DNA of 64,000 nucleotides from Ewingella sp. CoE-038-23 (GTDB lineage: Bacteria > Pseudomonadota > Gammaproteobacteria > Enterobacterales > Enterobacteriaceae). The notes beneath the pieces are model-generated. The model saw nothing but the letters and a program-made list of their open reading frames with translations, was not told where the DNA came from and made no database searches. The translations under genes were made by a program, and so were the position numbers. Shown here piece after piece: positions 18,775-27,143 of the stretch. The stretch lies in the NCBI RefSeq assembly GCF_040419245.1, contig NZ_JAZHOH010000001.1:2728001-2792000 (forward strand). Direction: 5' to 3'. Within the stretch, counting starts at the first letter, position 1, and each line of letters opens with the position of its first letter.

Positions 18775-19423
18775 TGCCAGACAAAGTCTCCGCGTTAAAC
18801 AAACCGTGCCGGATAGCAAGGTGGGTCAATTCAACATCACCGCTGATATTCAATTTACTAAACATCCGATAACGATAACTGTTAACGGTCTTCGGACTCA
18901 AGCTAAGTTGCTCCGAAATCTCATTCACCTTCTGACCCTTGGTGATCATCAACATAATCTGCAACTCACGCTCGGAAAGGCTGTCGAACGGCGTTTCTGA
19001 CTGAGGTTCAATCTGGCTAAGGGCCATCTGCTGGGCGATATCAGAGGCGATGTAACGCTGGCCGGAATCAACTAAGCGAATCGCATTCACCACTTCTTGT
19101 GGCGCAGCGCCTTTGCTCAGATAGCCGGAAGCCCCCGCCTGCATCACTTTGGCTGGCAGTGGATTCTCAGTGTAGATAGTCAACATGATTATCTTAATAT
19201 CTGGAGAAAAGCGGACGATTTTTTTGGTCGCTTCCAACCCGCCGATCCCCGGCATATTCATATCCATCAAAACAATATCAACATCATTGCTGCGACACCA
19301 CTTCACGGCGTCCTCGCCACACTGGGCTTCACCCACAACTTTGATGCCTTTGATGTCTTCCAGAATGCGTCGAATCCCTGCGCGCACCAATTCGTGGTCA
19401 TCAACAAGAAGAACGCTAATCAA
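18767..19423 (-). CDS. uvrY: Response regulator UvrY (BarA partner)
   Basis: UvrY is the NarL/FixJ-type response regulator of the BarA-UvrY (GacS/GacA) system that switches on CsrB/CsrC small RNAs and carbon-storage control. The 218 residues match the E. coli length. The receiver domain has the DD pair at residues 8-9, phosphoacceptor Asp54 (VLMDMNMPG) and Lys near 104 (LSKGAAPQE). The LuxR-type helix-turn-helix is at about 150-205 ([20 protein letters not shown]). The start is TTG with GGAG upstream. It is overlapped by uvrC downstream. Confidence 0.96.
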   Translation of the reverse strand: MISVLLVDDHELVRAGIRRILEDIKGIKVVGEAQCGEDAVKWCRSNDVDIVLMDMNMPGIGGLEATKKIVRFSPDIKIIMLTIYTENPLPAKVMQAGASGYLSKGAAPQEVVNAIRLVDSGQRYIASDIAQQMALSQIEPQSETPFDSLSERELQIMLMITKGQKVNEISEQLSLSPKTVNSYRYRMFSKLNISGDVELTHLAIRHGLFNAETLSGSE

Positions 19424-20173
19424 AGAGAATTCTCCAAAAATAAAGGCGACACACAGTCATGTTTCATGGCTTGTCGGCAGGCGATATTACGTTATGCACG
19501 TCAATAAAGAACTTTGGACAGCTTGTAAACCAAGAGAGTGCAGCATTAACAGGTCTAATATGGGGCTGCTGACCTGGCTGTCAGACATTGACAGCGGATA
19601 TAAATAAAACCTCAGAAATGTATGCTAATTTAATTAACAGCGACATTTTACTCCATACACCTGCGCTTGACCACGGAATGTCTGTAAAAAAATGCGAGAT
19701 AGCATGTAAAAACAAGATGCCATCTTCACCAGCAACATTTCAACTAAAAATCTATAAAAATCAACAAGAAAAAATCCACTCTCACCATTAAAACAATAAG
19801 GTGTAAAACATTAACCAGCCATAGACAGTGAATCTAAGTGCGGTAAAAATTAACGCTCAATTAAACAACGGGGCTTACTGCTTCTATATCTATCATATGA
19901 AGATTTATTATTATTTTCCTCAGTAAATTCTTATGAATGCTAAATGAATAAAAATCCGTTTAGACATGAAAAATACTCAATCTCAAAATCAGTTCGAGTC
20001 TCTTTACCATCCTCACCCACCCTTGCCTGCACGTTTCTGCTGCCCTGCTCCAAAACACGCCCGTAACGAGCGGGGAATGAATGTGGTAGAATGGCCGCAC
20101 TTTCTTTCAGGCTGCTGAAAACTGTCTGAAATATCATTATCTGATTGAGCTGGAAAACAGCTTTGGAGCCCAA
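19424..20173. other. 750-bp AT-rich gap between uvrY and yecF
   Basis: No convincing gene is seen. A 67-residue frame at 19588-19791 has no recognisable features or ribosome-binding site. A 7-bp inverted repeat GCTGTCA / TGACAGC occurs at 19577-19583 and 19589-19595. The uvrY promoter must lie in the left part. In E. coli sdiA is near this position, but nothing like it remains here. Confidence 0.4.
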
Positions 20174-20398
20174 ATGAGTCAATGTGATTTTACCACTGAA
20201 GCCAACGTCGAAACTCTGGCCACGGAAGTTGCCTGTTTAAAAGCCACTTTAACGTTGATCCTCAAAGCCATTGGCCAGGCAGACGCGGGCAAAGTGATGC
20301 TCAACATGGAAAGATTTGCCGCTCAAATGGAAGATGAAAAACAGGCTGAGATCTTCAGAAACTCCCTGCAACAGATTAAGTTCGCTTACCGCCAGTAA
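20174..20398 (+). CDS. yecF: DUF2594 protein YecF
   Basis: The 74-residue product aligns with E. coli YecF end to end: EVACLKATLTLILKAIGQAD, AGKVMLNMERF, and the final IKFAYRQ against IKQAYRQ. It is probably an all-helical cytosolic protein. It lies next to uvrY as in E. coli, though separated by a long gap. Function is unknown. Confidence 0.9.
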   Translation: MSQCDFTTEANVETLATEVACLKATLTLILKAIGQADAGKVMLNMERFAAQMEDEKQAEIFRNSLQQIKFAYRQ

Positions 20399-20411
20399 GC
20401 CGTGACTGTCA

Positions 20412-20431
20412 GGCCCGCCGCGCTGCGGGCC
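20412..20431 (+). terminator. Hairpin after yecF
   Basis: A 7-bp GC-only stem GGCCCGC / GCGGGCC (20412-20418, 20425-20431) lies just after the stop. The following TTCG is a poor T-run, so it may be a weak terminator. Confidence 0.55.
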
Positions 20432-20551
20432 TTCGCGGCTTCTAGCACACTTCCCTCCCTCACCTTCCCCCGCTTTCTGCTAAAATCTAACTTCAACTTT
20501 CTCTACCAGACCGTTTCTCCCGAGAGATGTCTTACAAATAGGATAAAAACG

Positions 20552-20722
20552 ATGAGCGAGAATAAGAGCGAAAATAAAACCAAGGCTGATGAAGTTCATA
20601 TCAGCGACGGATTGGCGAAATTGCACGAAGTTGCCGAGCAAATGACCGAAGAAGAGCTTCAGCAAAAAGCCGAAGAGGCCAAACAAGCTGTTGAAGAAGC
20701 GAAGAAAAACCGCCATAAATAA
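20552..20722 (+). CDS. Small charged helical protein of unknown function
   Basis: The start at 20552 (MSENKSENKTKADEVH) has AGGA eight bases upstream and gives 56 residues. The frame runs open to 20402, but the extra part overlaps the yecF hairpin. The sequence is almost entirely Glu/Lys/Ala/Gln (EQMTEEELQQKAEEAKQAVE) and should form one long amphipathic helix or coiled coil. No family is recognised. Confidence 0.65.
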   Translation: MSENKSENKTKADEVHISDGLAKLHEVAEQMTEEELQQKAEEAKQAVEEAKKNRHK

Positions 20723-20834
20723 GTCCTTCAGTCACGGATAAAGCGCGATGCTATCGTTGGGCAGGGAGAGCGTCCCTGCCATTTCAGCCTGTTTAGCCCC
20801 AACGCGCTTTATTTTTAGCCCGGATAATCGACCG

Positions 20835-21614
20835 ATGCAGCACACTTCCCCACTTTCACCTTTTCAATCCCTTGCTTCACGCGCGGTAGAATATCAACAC
20901 GGCGAGTGCGAAGCCCCTCATAGCCACAGCTGCTCGCAGCTCATTCACACTTTGAACGGCGTGGTGGAAGTCAGTACCGAAATGGGGATTTGGATGGTAC
21001 CGCCGGGGCGCGGGGTGTGGCTTCCGGCCCATGTCCGCCACGGGTTGCGCTTTATCGGCGGCGTCAAAGCCAGAACGGTGTTTGTTGACTCTCTGGCCCG
21101 CGCGGACCTTCCTTCGCAATGTCAGGTAGTTCAAATATCGCCTTTGCTGCGCGAGCTGATCTCCTCTTCTTTGGCAATTCCCGCAGACTACCTGATTGGC
21201 GGGCGCGAGGAGCGTGTGATGGAGTTGCTGCTCGATGAGCTGCGGCTGCTGCCGGTGCTGCCTTTACACCTGCCGGAGCCAAGAGATGCCGCACTGTTGG
21301 CGATTTGCCGTGAAATTCAGCAGGCTCTCTCTTACCCGTGGGAGTTAGAAGATGTGGCTGCACAACTGCAAATCAGCGGGCGCACCCTGTCGCGCCGATT
21401 TCAGCGTGAAACCGGCCTGCGGTTTAGTGATTGGGTTAGGCGAGCAAGGCTACTGGCGGGAATTAACGCCTTGGCGGCGGGAACCTCAGTCTTGGACGTG
21501 GCGCTAGAGCTGGGCTATGACAGCCCCAGCGCCTTTAGTGCGATGTTTAAACGCGCGCTGGGCGTATCGCCCAGCGACTATTTCTCTCTCGATTTCCCTC
21601 TGCCCGTCGCTTAA
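20835..21614 (+). CDS. AraC-family transcriptional regulator (NimR/YeaM-like)
   Basis: The ATG at 20835 gives 259 residues; a longer frame from 20748 adds residues with no cupin content. An N-terminal cupin-like domain (HSHSCSQLIHTLNGVVEV, WMVPPGRGVWLPAHVRHGL) is followed by two helix-turn-helix motifs at the C-terminus (LEDVAAQLQISGRTLSRRFQ and TSVLDVALELGYDSPSAFSA). This layout fits the YeaM/NimR group that usually controls a neighbouring transporter. Here the neighbour is a convergent leuA, with stop codons overlapping by four bases. Its target is therefore unclear. Confidence 0.85.
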   Translation: MQHTSPLSPFQSLASRAVEYQHGECEAPHSHSCSQLIHTLNGVVEVSTEMGIWMVPPGRGVWLPAHVRHGLRFIGGVKARTVFVDSLARADLPSQCQVVQISPLLRELISSSLAIPADYLIGGREERVMELLLDELRLLPVLPLHLPEPRDAALLAICREIQQALSYPWELEDVAAQLQISGRTLSRRFQRETGLRFSDWVRRARLLAGINALAAGTSVLDVALELGYDSPSAFSAMFKRALGVSPSDYFSLDFPLPVA

Positions 21615-23278
21615 TTCAAAAATTGAGCGACGGCGTTAAACAGGGCCTGCAACGAGGCGCTGGACACATCGCTATCAATCCCTACGCCGTAGAAGGTTTC
21701 CCCCTGCCTGCGCTGGCAACTGACGTACGCCACCGCGCGGCTGTGGCTCTGATGCCCCAGCGTGTGCTCGTGGTAATCGCCGATGTCGAGCTGCAAGTCA
21801 AAGTGCCCGCTCAGAGCATCCACCGCGCCGGACAACAGGCCGTTGCCGCTGCCTGACAATGTCAGATCCTGCCCCTGATATTTCACTCGGGCGCTGAAGT
21901 GGTACTGGTTTCGCTCATCGCTGCGGATGTCATAACCCAGCAGTTGCAGCACCGGCTGATCCACCAAGCCATAGCGCTGGCGGAACAGACGCCATATATC
22001 GCTGGTGCTCATCTCTTTGCCGGTGGTATCGGTTTCGCGCTGGACGGCTTTACTGAAGGCTATCTGCAAGCCGCGTGGCAATTTCAGACCATGATTTTGC
22101 TCGAGCAGCCATGCCGCGCCGCTTTTCCCTGACTGGCTGTTGACGCGGATCACCGCCTCATAGCTGCAGCCCACGTCGGCAGGGTCCAGCGGCAAGTAAG
22201 GGACTTGCCAGTAAGCATCGCCACGGCTGGCCTGAGCTGCGAAGCCTTTTTTGATTGCATCTTGATGAGAACCGGAGAAAGCGGTAAACACCAGCTCACC
22301 CGCATACGGGTGGCGCGGATGTACCGGCAGCTGGTTGCACTGCTCGACAATCTCCACCAGGCTCTGCAAGTTGCTGAAATCTAAGCCAGGCGAAATACCC
22401 TGCGTGTAGAAATTCAGCGCCAGGGTGACCAAATCCACATTGCCCGTGCGCTCGCCGTTGCCAAACAGGCAACCTTCTACCCGGTCGGCCCCTGCCAGCA
22501 TTGCCAGTTCGGCACAGGCTACGCCAGTTCCACGGTCATTGTGCGGATGCACACTGATCGACACCCGATCGCGACGGCTAAAGTGACGACAGAACCACTC
22601 AATCTGATCGGCATAGATGTTCGGCGTGCTGACCTCGACGGTGGCGGGCAAGTTGATGATCATCGGGCGCTGGGCGTTGGGTTGCCACACTTCAGCCACG
22701 GCTTCGCAAATCTCTAAAGAGAATTCCAGCTCGGTAAAACAGAAGGTTTCCGGCGAATATTCGAAGGTCCACTGGGTTTGCGGATACTGTTCGCACAGTT
22801 GGCGAATCTGCTTAGCGCCGCGCACCGCCAGTTCGCGCGTTGCCGCTTTATCCTGATTGAAAACCACGTCGCGGAAAATCGGCGCCGTGGCGTTATAAAG
22901 GTGGACGATAGCGCGCGGCACGTCCTTTAACGCTTCAAAAGTACGCTCGATCAGGTCCGGGCGTGATGGCGTAAGCACCTGAATATAGACATCTTCCGGG
23001 ATCGCGTTGTCTTCAATCAGCCCACGCACGAAATCAAAATCGGTTTGCGACGCCGAGGGAAAAGCCACTTCTATCTGCTTGAAACCACAGCGCACCAACA
23101 CATCAAAGAACTGGCGTTTACGCTCGTTATCCATCGGTTCGGCGAGTGACTGGTTGCCATCGCGTAGATCGCTTGAACACCACTGCGGCACCTTATTCAG
23201 CACTTTTCCCGGCCATTGACGATCGGCCAGATTGACTGGCGGAAAGGAACGATATTTCTGAGAAGGGTCGACTAACAT
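21611..23278 (-). CDS. leuA: 2-isopropylmalate synthase, long (LeuA type 2) form
   Basis: The start at 23278 (MLVDPSQKYRSFPPVNLADR) has GGAGA upstream and gives 555 residues. The enzyme condenses acetyl-CoA with 2-oxoisovalerate in leucine synthesis. The catalytic barrel shows CSSDLRDGNQSLAEPM (Arg-Asp at the active site) and the metal ligands HPHNDRG plus FGNGERTGNVDL. The C-terminal LeuA allosteric domain follows from about residue 425. The length and opening resemble the actinobacterial/pseudomonad type, not the 523-residue LeuA of the enterobacterial leuABCD operon. No leuB, C or D is nearby, so this may be a second isozyme or an acquired gene. Confidence 0.88.
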   Translation of the reverse strand: MLVDPSQKYRSFPPVNLADRQWPGKVLNKVPQWCSSDLRDGNQSLAEPMDNERKRQFFDVLVRCGFKQIEVAFPSASQTDFDFVRGLIEDNAIPEDVYIQVLTPSRPDLIERTFEALKDVPRAIVHLYNATAPIFRDVVFNQDKAATRELAVRGAKQIRQLCEQYPQTQWTFEYSPETFCFTELEFSLEICEAVAEVWQPNAQRPMIINLPATVEVSTPNIYADQIEWFCRHFSRRDRVSISVHPHNDRGTGVACAELAMLAGADRVEGCLFGNGERTGNVDLVTLALNFYTQGISPGLDFSNLQSLVEIVEQCNQLPVHPRHPYAGELVFTAFSGSHQDAIKKGFAAQASRGDAYWQVPYLPLDPADVGCSYEAVIRVNSQSGKSGAAWLLEQNHGLKLPRGLQIAFSKAVQRETDTTGKEMSTSDIWRLFRQRYGLVDQPVLQLLGYDIRSDERNQYHFSARVKYQGQDLTLSGSGNGLLSGAVDALSGHFDLQLDIGDYHEHTLGHQSHSRAVAYVSCQRRQGETFYGVGIDSDVSSASLQALFNAVAQFLN

Positions 23279-23431
23279 GGTAATTCTCCATTCAACACTG
23301 CTGGCCTCATGCCGCAGCCTGAAAAGAGTATGCCGCAAGCCGCCAGACGGCGCGCCTCGCTAACTGACAGTGACCCGTGAGAAACGGACAACCGGAAAAA
23401 GGGAGAGATGGGAGGGGTTGGGCAAACGAAA

Positions 23432-23455
23432 TGGGCTACAGAATTCTGTAGCCCA
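23432..23455. terminator. Palindrome between iraP and leuA
   Basis: A perfect 24-bp palindrome (arms TGGGCTACAGAA / TTCTGTAGCCCA, centre at 23443/23444) lies 8 bp beyond the iraP stop. On the minus strand it is followed by ATTTCGTTT, a moderate T-tract. Confidence 0.65.
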
Positions 23456-23462
23456 AAGCGAT

Positions 23463-23747
23463 TTACTCTTCTGCGTTTTCAGCCACAAAGCGTGTGACTT
23501 TTAATAAGCGATCAAAGTGGGAAAGAATGAGTTCCACGTCTGATTGTAGAATCTCATCCGACGATTTCGCCGCCGCTAAAACCGCATTGTGGATATTGGT
23601 TGAAATATCGTCCTTTGATTCTTTACTCACCGAAAGAACCAGAGCAGCAATAAGCAAGGATTGCGCTTCAACCTGAGCCACCAGCTCTTTAGCCTCTACT
23701 TCGACTTTGGACAGTTTGATCAGCACATCGATCATTAAATTTTTCAT
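23463..23747 (-). CDS. iraP: Anti-adaptor protein IraP
   Basis: The 94-residue product resembles E. coli IraP (86 residues), most clearly at the N-terminus (MKNLMIDVLIKLSKVEVEAK, ELVAQVEAQ). The rest is helical and acidic. IraP binds RssB and so stabilises sigma-S (RpoS) against ClpXP, especially on phosphate starvation. AGGG lies before the ATG. A pair of imperfect 24-bp direct repeats lies just upstream. The C-terminal half has diverged from E. coli, so the assignment rests on the first third, size and predicted helices. Confidence 0.8.
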   Translation of the reverse strand: MKNLMIDVLIKLSKVEVEAKELVAQVEAQSLLIAALVLSVSKESKDDISTNIHNAVLAAAKSSDEILQSDVELILSHFDRLLKVTRFVAENAEE

Positions 23748-23764
23748 TTGGGCACCCTTGGTTA

Positions 23765-23815
23765 ATTCTGCACAATCGAAATTAGCACCGAATCTTGCAC
23801 AGCGGAAGTTAGCAC
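23765..23815. repeat. Imperfect tandem repeat upstream of iraP
   Basis: Two adjacent copies share GCACA...GAA.TTAGCAC (23770-23788 and 23796-23815 for the cores). The lie in front of a regulated stress gene suggests an operator or a remnant of local duplication. Confidence 0.45.
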
Positions 23816-23962
23816 TATCACACCCTGATGATATAACTTTTTCCTGCGCTATTTATGCCAGAAGCCTTCTAAATTCGCCACATTCTCCCCCGCTCACTTT
23901 GCGCTATGCTAAGTTGGAATTATGCTGGCATGAAACATCGCGGTCGTGCTAAGGGAGGCGGT

Positions 23963-24166
23963 ATGATTTTCCAGAAAGGCAGCATCGTTAAGCATCAATC
24001 CGGCGAAATTAAGGGTGTTGTCACCAACATCTTTGAACCGCTATCGGGGGATGTTTCTTACTACATTGCGTGGGGCGATGGCACCATCAGCCTGCACCCT
24101 GAGAGTGAAATACGCTGGGCCAGCGTGGACACGCCAAAGGCCTTCAGAAATTTCTACGAGAAATAA
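23963..24166 (+). CDS. Small protein of unknown function, SH3/KOW-like
   Basis: The start at 23963 (MIFQKGSIVKHQSGEIKGVV) has a strong AAGGGAGG before it and gives 67 residues. The pattern of short beta strands with F-x-KGSIV, GEIKGVVTNI and YYIAWGDGTISLHPE looks like a small SH3-type barrel, comparable to DUF2158-like proteins. I cannot name the family. It is 56 bp upstream of fabV on the same strand. Confidence 0.7.
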   Translation: MIFQKGSIVKHQSGEIKGVVTNIFEPLSGDVSYYIAWGDGTISLHPESEIRWASVDTPKAFRNFYEK

Positions 24167-24222
24167 GAGCCAATATTAAGTAATATTGTCTTCCTTTTAT
24201 AAGCAACCAAGATAAACCATTC

Positions 24223-25422
24223 ATGATAATCAAACCTAAAATTCGCGGCTTTATCTGTACGACCACTCATCCGGTAGGCTGTGAAGCCAACGTGCGTGAG
24301 CAAATTGCCTACGTGAAAGCGCAAGGCAAACTGAAAGACGGACCAAAACGCGTCCTGGTCATCGGTGCCTCTACGGGTTATGGGCTTGCCTCAAGAATTA
24401 ATGCTGCTTTCGGTTCAGACGCAGCCACCATCGGCGTGTTCTTCGAAAAACCGGGTAGCGAAGCGAAAACCGGTTCTGCTGGCTGGTACAACGCCGCGGC
24501 CTTCGATAAAGCAGCCAAAGAAGAAGGTCTGTACTCTAAAAGCGTCAACGGCGATGCATTCTCTAACGAATGCCGCGACACCGTGATCAAGCTGATTAAA
24601 GAAGATCTCGGCCAAATCGATCTGGTCGTTTACTCACTGGCTTCTCCAGTGCGCAAAATGCCTGACAGCGGCGAGCTGGTGCGTTCAGCCCTGAAACCTA
24701 TCGGCGAACCGTATCAATCTACCGCGCTGGACACCAACAAAGACAAGCTGGTTTCTGCCGTGGTTGAGCCTGCAAACGAGCAAGAAATCGCTGATACCAT
24801 CAAAGTGATGGGCGGCCAGGACTGGGAGCTGTGGATCAACGCTCTGGCAGACGCTGGCGTGTTGGCGGACAACGCCAAGTCCGTGGCTTACTCCTACATC
24901 GGTACTGAGCTGACCTGGCCAATCTACTGGCACGGTACGTTGGGCAAGGCGAAAGAAGACTTGGATCGCGCAGCCCAGGCTATCGATACCAAACTGAAAG
25001 CCAAAGGCGGCTCGGCTAACGTTGCAGTACTGAAATCTGTCGTGACTCAGGCTTCTGCTGCGATTCCGGTTATGCCTCTGTACATCTCTATCGTGTTCAA
25101 AATCATGAAAGAGCAAGGTATCCACGAAGGCTGTATCGAGCAGATCCAACGCCTGTTTGCGACCAAAATGTACAATGACCAGACTCCATCCACCGACGAC
25201 AAAAACCGTCTGCGCCTTGATGACTGGGAACTGCGTGACGAAGTGCAGAAAACCTGTGGCGAGATCTGGAAGCAACTGAACGATGACAATATCTATCAGC
25301 TGACTGATTACCAGAGCTATAAAGAAGAGTTCCTGCGCCTGTTCGGCTTCGGCCTGAAAGGCGTGGATTACGACGCTGACGTCAGCGCCGAAGTGAACTT
25401 CGACGTCATCGAATTAGTTTAA
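24223..25422 (+). CDS. fabV: trans-2-enoyl-ACP/CoA reductase FabV
   Basis: FabV is the NADH-dependent enoyl-ACP reductase that completes each fatty-acid elongation cycle and is resistant to triclosan. The 399 residues match the family length of about 400. The Rossmann motif [15 protein letters not shown] is at residues 45-59. The active-site Tyr-x8-Lys ([10 protein letters not shown]) is at about 235-244, as in Yersinia and Vibrio FabV. Start and end are typical ([17 protein letters not shown]). It is a single gene with its own terminator. If fabI also exists elsewhere in the genome, this would be the second reductase. Confidence 0.97.
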   Translation: MIIKPKIRGFICTTTHPVGCEANVREQIAYVKAQGKLKDGPKRVLVIGASTGYGLASRINAAFGSDAATIGVFFEKPGSEAKTGSAGWYNAAAFDKAAKEEGLYSKSVNGDAFSNECRDTVIKLIKEDLGQIDLVVYSLASPVRKMPDSGELVRSALKPIGEPYQSTALDTNKDKLVSAVVEPANEQEIADTIKVMGGQDWELWINALADAGVLADNAKSVAYSYIGTELTWPIYWHGTLGKAKEDLDRAAQAIDTKLKAKGGSANVAVLKSVVTQASAAIPVMPLYISIVFKIMKEQGIHEGCIEQIQRLFATKMYNDQTPSTDDKNRLRLDDWELRDEVQKTCGEIWKQLNDDNIYQLTDYQSYKEEFLRLFGFGLKGVDYDADVSAEVNFDVIELV

Positions 25423-25453
25423 ACGTTAATCGTTTAAACATTGAAAATGAATA

Positions 25454-25480
25454 AGCCTGCTTAATTGCAGGCTTTTTTTT
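25454..25480 (+). terminator. fabV terminator
   Basis: AGCCTGC / GCAGGCT stem (25454-25460, 25467-25473) is followed by a run of seven T. Confidence 0.93.
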
Positions 25481-25490
25481 GGCTGTTACA

Positions 25491-25516
25491 AAAAAAACCT
25501 CGCAATGGCGAGGTTT
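25491..25516 (-). terminator. Terminator of the small exported-protein gene
   Basis: On the minus strand AAACCTCGC / GCGAGGTTT with a four-base loop is followed by a run of T. It lies 37 bp after the stop of the gene at 25553. Confidence 0.88.
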
Positions 25517-25552
25517 ATTTTTCACTTTTATTCTATTTATATATCAAAAACG

Positions 25553-25936
25553 TTAAATCTTATGTTCTTTTTTATCAACGTCGATCATTAAATAGCTTAA
25601 AAGACCTCTGTCGGCATTTTTTCTAGCCATATCGTTATTGGCGATTAGATAAAATGACGTTGCGACATCATAAGGCGATTTTTCTGCTGGGTAGACGACA
25701 AACTGAAGAGGCTCCCCACCCTTAATTGGCGAGCATTGAATTTGCCATGAACCGTCTTTTTCAGCAGCAGGCAGGCATTTACTCATTCCAAAGCTATATG
25801 ACATTTTAGAACTTACAGAGGCAACTGCGTCCTTTACATAAATTGGGGTTTTAGCACTTCCATAATTCCCGTATGCAAATGAAGCAACTAGTGCAAGTGG
25901 AATCACGCACAAAAACAATGGCTTAATTTTCATCAT
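25553..25936 (-). CDS. Small exported protein of unknown function
   Basis: Three consecutive ATG codons (25939, 25936, 25933) are possible starts; 25936 is best spaced from an AGG. A signal peptide (KIKPLFLCVIPLALVASFAYG) is followed by about 100 residues of mature protein. It contains two Cys (KCLPAAEK, IQCSPIK) that could form a disulphide in the periplasm. Low GC and lack of recognisable motifs suggest an accessory gene. It has its own terminator. Confidence 0.68.
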   Translation of the reverse strand: MMKIKPLFLCVIPLALVASFAYGNYGSAKTPIYVKDAVASVSSKMSYSFGMSKCLPAAEKDGSWQIQCSPIKGGEPLQFVVYPAEKSPYDVATSFYLIANNDMARKNADRGLLSYLMIDVDKKEHKI

Positions 25937-25939
25937 CAT

Positions 25940-27143
25940 GATACCTGTAGAAAACACAAATAAGTGAGAGCGCGTACAGAATAATCCTAAATTTTTATGA
26001 TTTCCACCACTATCATACAAAAAAGTTCAAGATTTATAACCATTGGGTGAAAGTGGAAATTTTAGAAGCTACTTAGGTTACAAAGCTGTCTATTGATAGT
26101 TTTTCTTACTAAATCTTTTTATAAAAGGGTTAACTTGAAGCGTAATCATCTAATAAATATTATAAAAATGATAACTTACATTTGCTTACAGGCACTCAAC
26201 CCATAGACTCATCTCAACCTAGACCTGGCTTCACTGGTGATTTTTTCGTCACACAAAGTTCACATACATTCAAATCACTTCACATTGCAACTCCTGTGGG
26301 GTTGATCTCTGCGAAACACCGATCACAAGACTTTCACCACTAACCTGATATATGATTTTTTTGATTCAGCTTCGTTAATATTGGTATTCTTCGGTATAAT
26401 GATGAATAATAAATACAGCCACTCAACTCAACTATTTAAATATAAATTAAATAAACATTTATCTGAAAAACCCAACAAATGAAATAAATCTCATACATCA
26501 TGGAAATAACAAATCCTTAATATAATAAACGTTCACACTAGCTTTTTATTGCTTAATATTTACCCATTAAAGTTTCTTATAAAATAATAATAAACCAGCC
26601 CCTAACCTTCCCTTTAAGTAGTGCTTTTCTTCATAGTGTTATCTACCAAGCTCATTTCTTATGCCCCTGTTACAAGATCAAAAATATCAAAAATCTTATG
26701 CAATTGGCCTGTATCTATCCGGCATTCGAACAAATTTTTATAGAAAAATCAGTCGTCGCACCTGTCGCACCAGCATCATTGTGATGAATAATTACTCTGC
26801 CTCTAGGCCTACCTCGCGTTTTTCAATTATCTTGCAGTCATTCTCATAAACATTTGTGATTCCCATCACGTGTAAAACGCGTATTATTCGCGCCTGATGG
26901 ATCGTGGGTTGTTTAATTAACAGACATTCATCATTTATGTAAAAAATACTATACGTTAGTTTCATCCTTAATTTTCACGTTGGTTATAATAAGCTACGTT
27001 TTAACATTAGTATTACAGCACTTATCGGTATTCATGACTGAGAAGTACGAAAAAGAGCCATTCAGAGCTCAATAGATGAGAAAAAGCGCGATATGGTGCA
27101 GCGTTCAGCGCTATTAGGGCGAAAAAACAGGAATCAATACAAC
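25940..27143. other. 1.2-kb AT-rich intergenic region upstream of cycA
   Basis: No supported gene is present; the longest frame (26661-26849, 62 residues) has no ribosome-binding site or recognisable content. Base composition is much more AT-rich than the neighbours, suggesting decayed or horizontally acquired DNA. The last part holds the cycA promoter area, including TTATAAT around 26985 and a 13-codon frame at 27034-27075 directly before cycA. Confidence 0.45.

Noticed and set aside
19588..19791. 67-residue frame upstream of yecF
   Set aside because: No ribosome-binding site; AT-rich low-complexity end.
23279..23460. Leucine leader peptide or attenuator for leuA
   Set aside because: No short frame with a Leu run; the only upstream frame (RHTLFRLRHEASSVEW) lacks one.
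26661..26849. 62-residue frame in the AT-rich gap
   Set aside because: No ribosome-binding site, no recognisable content.
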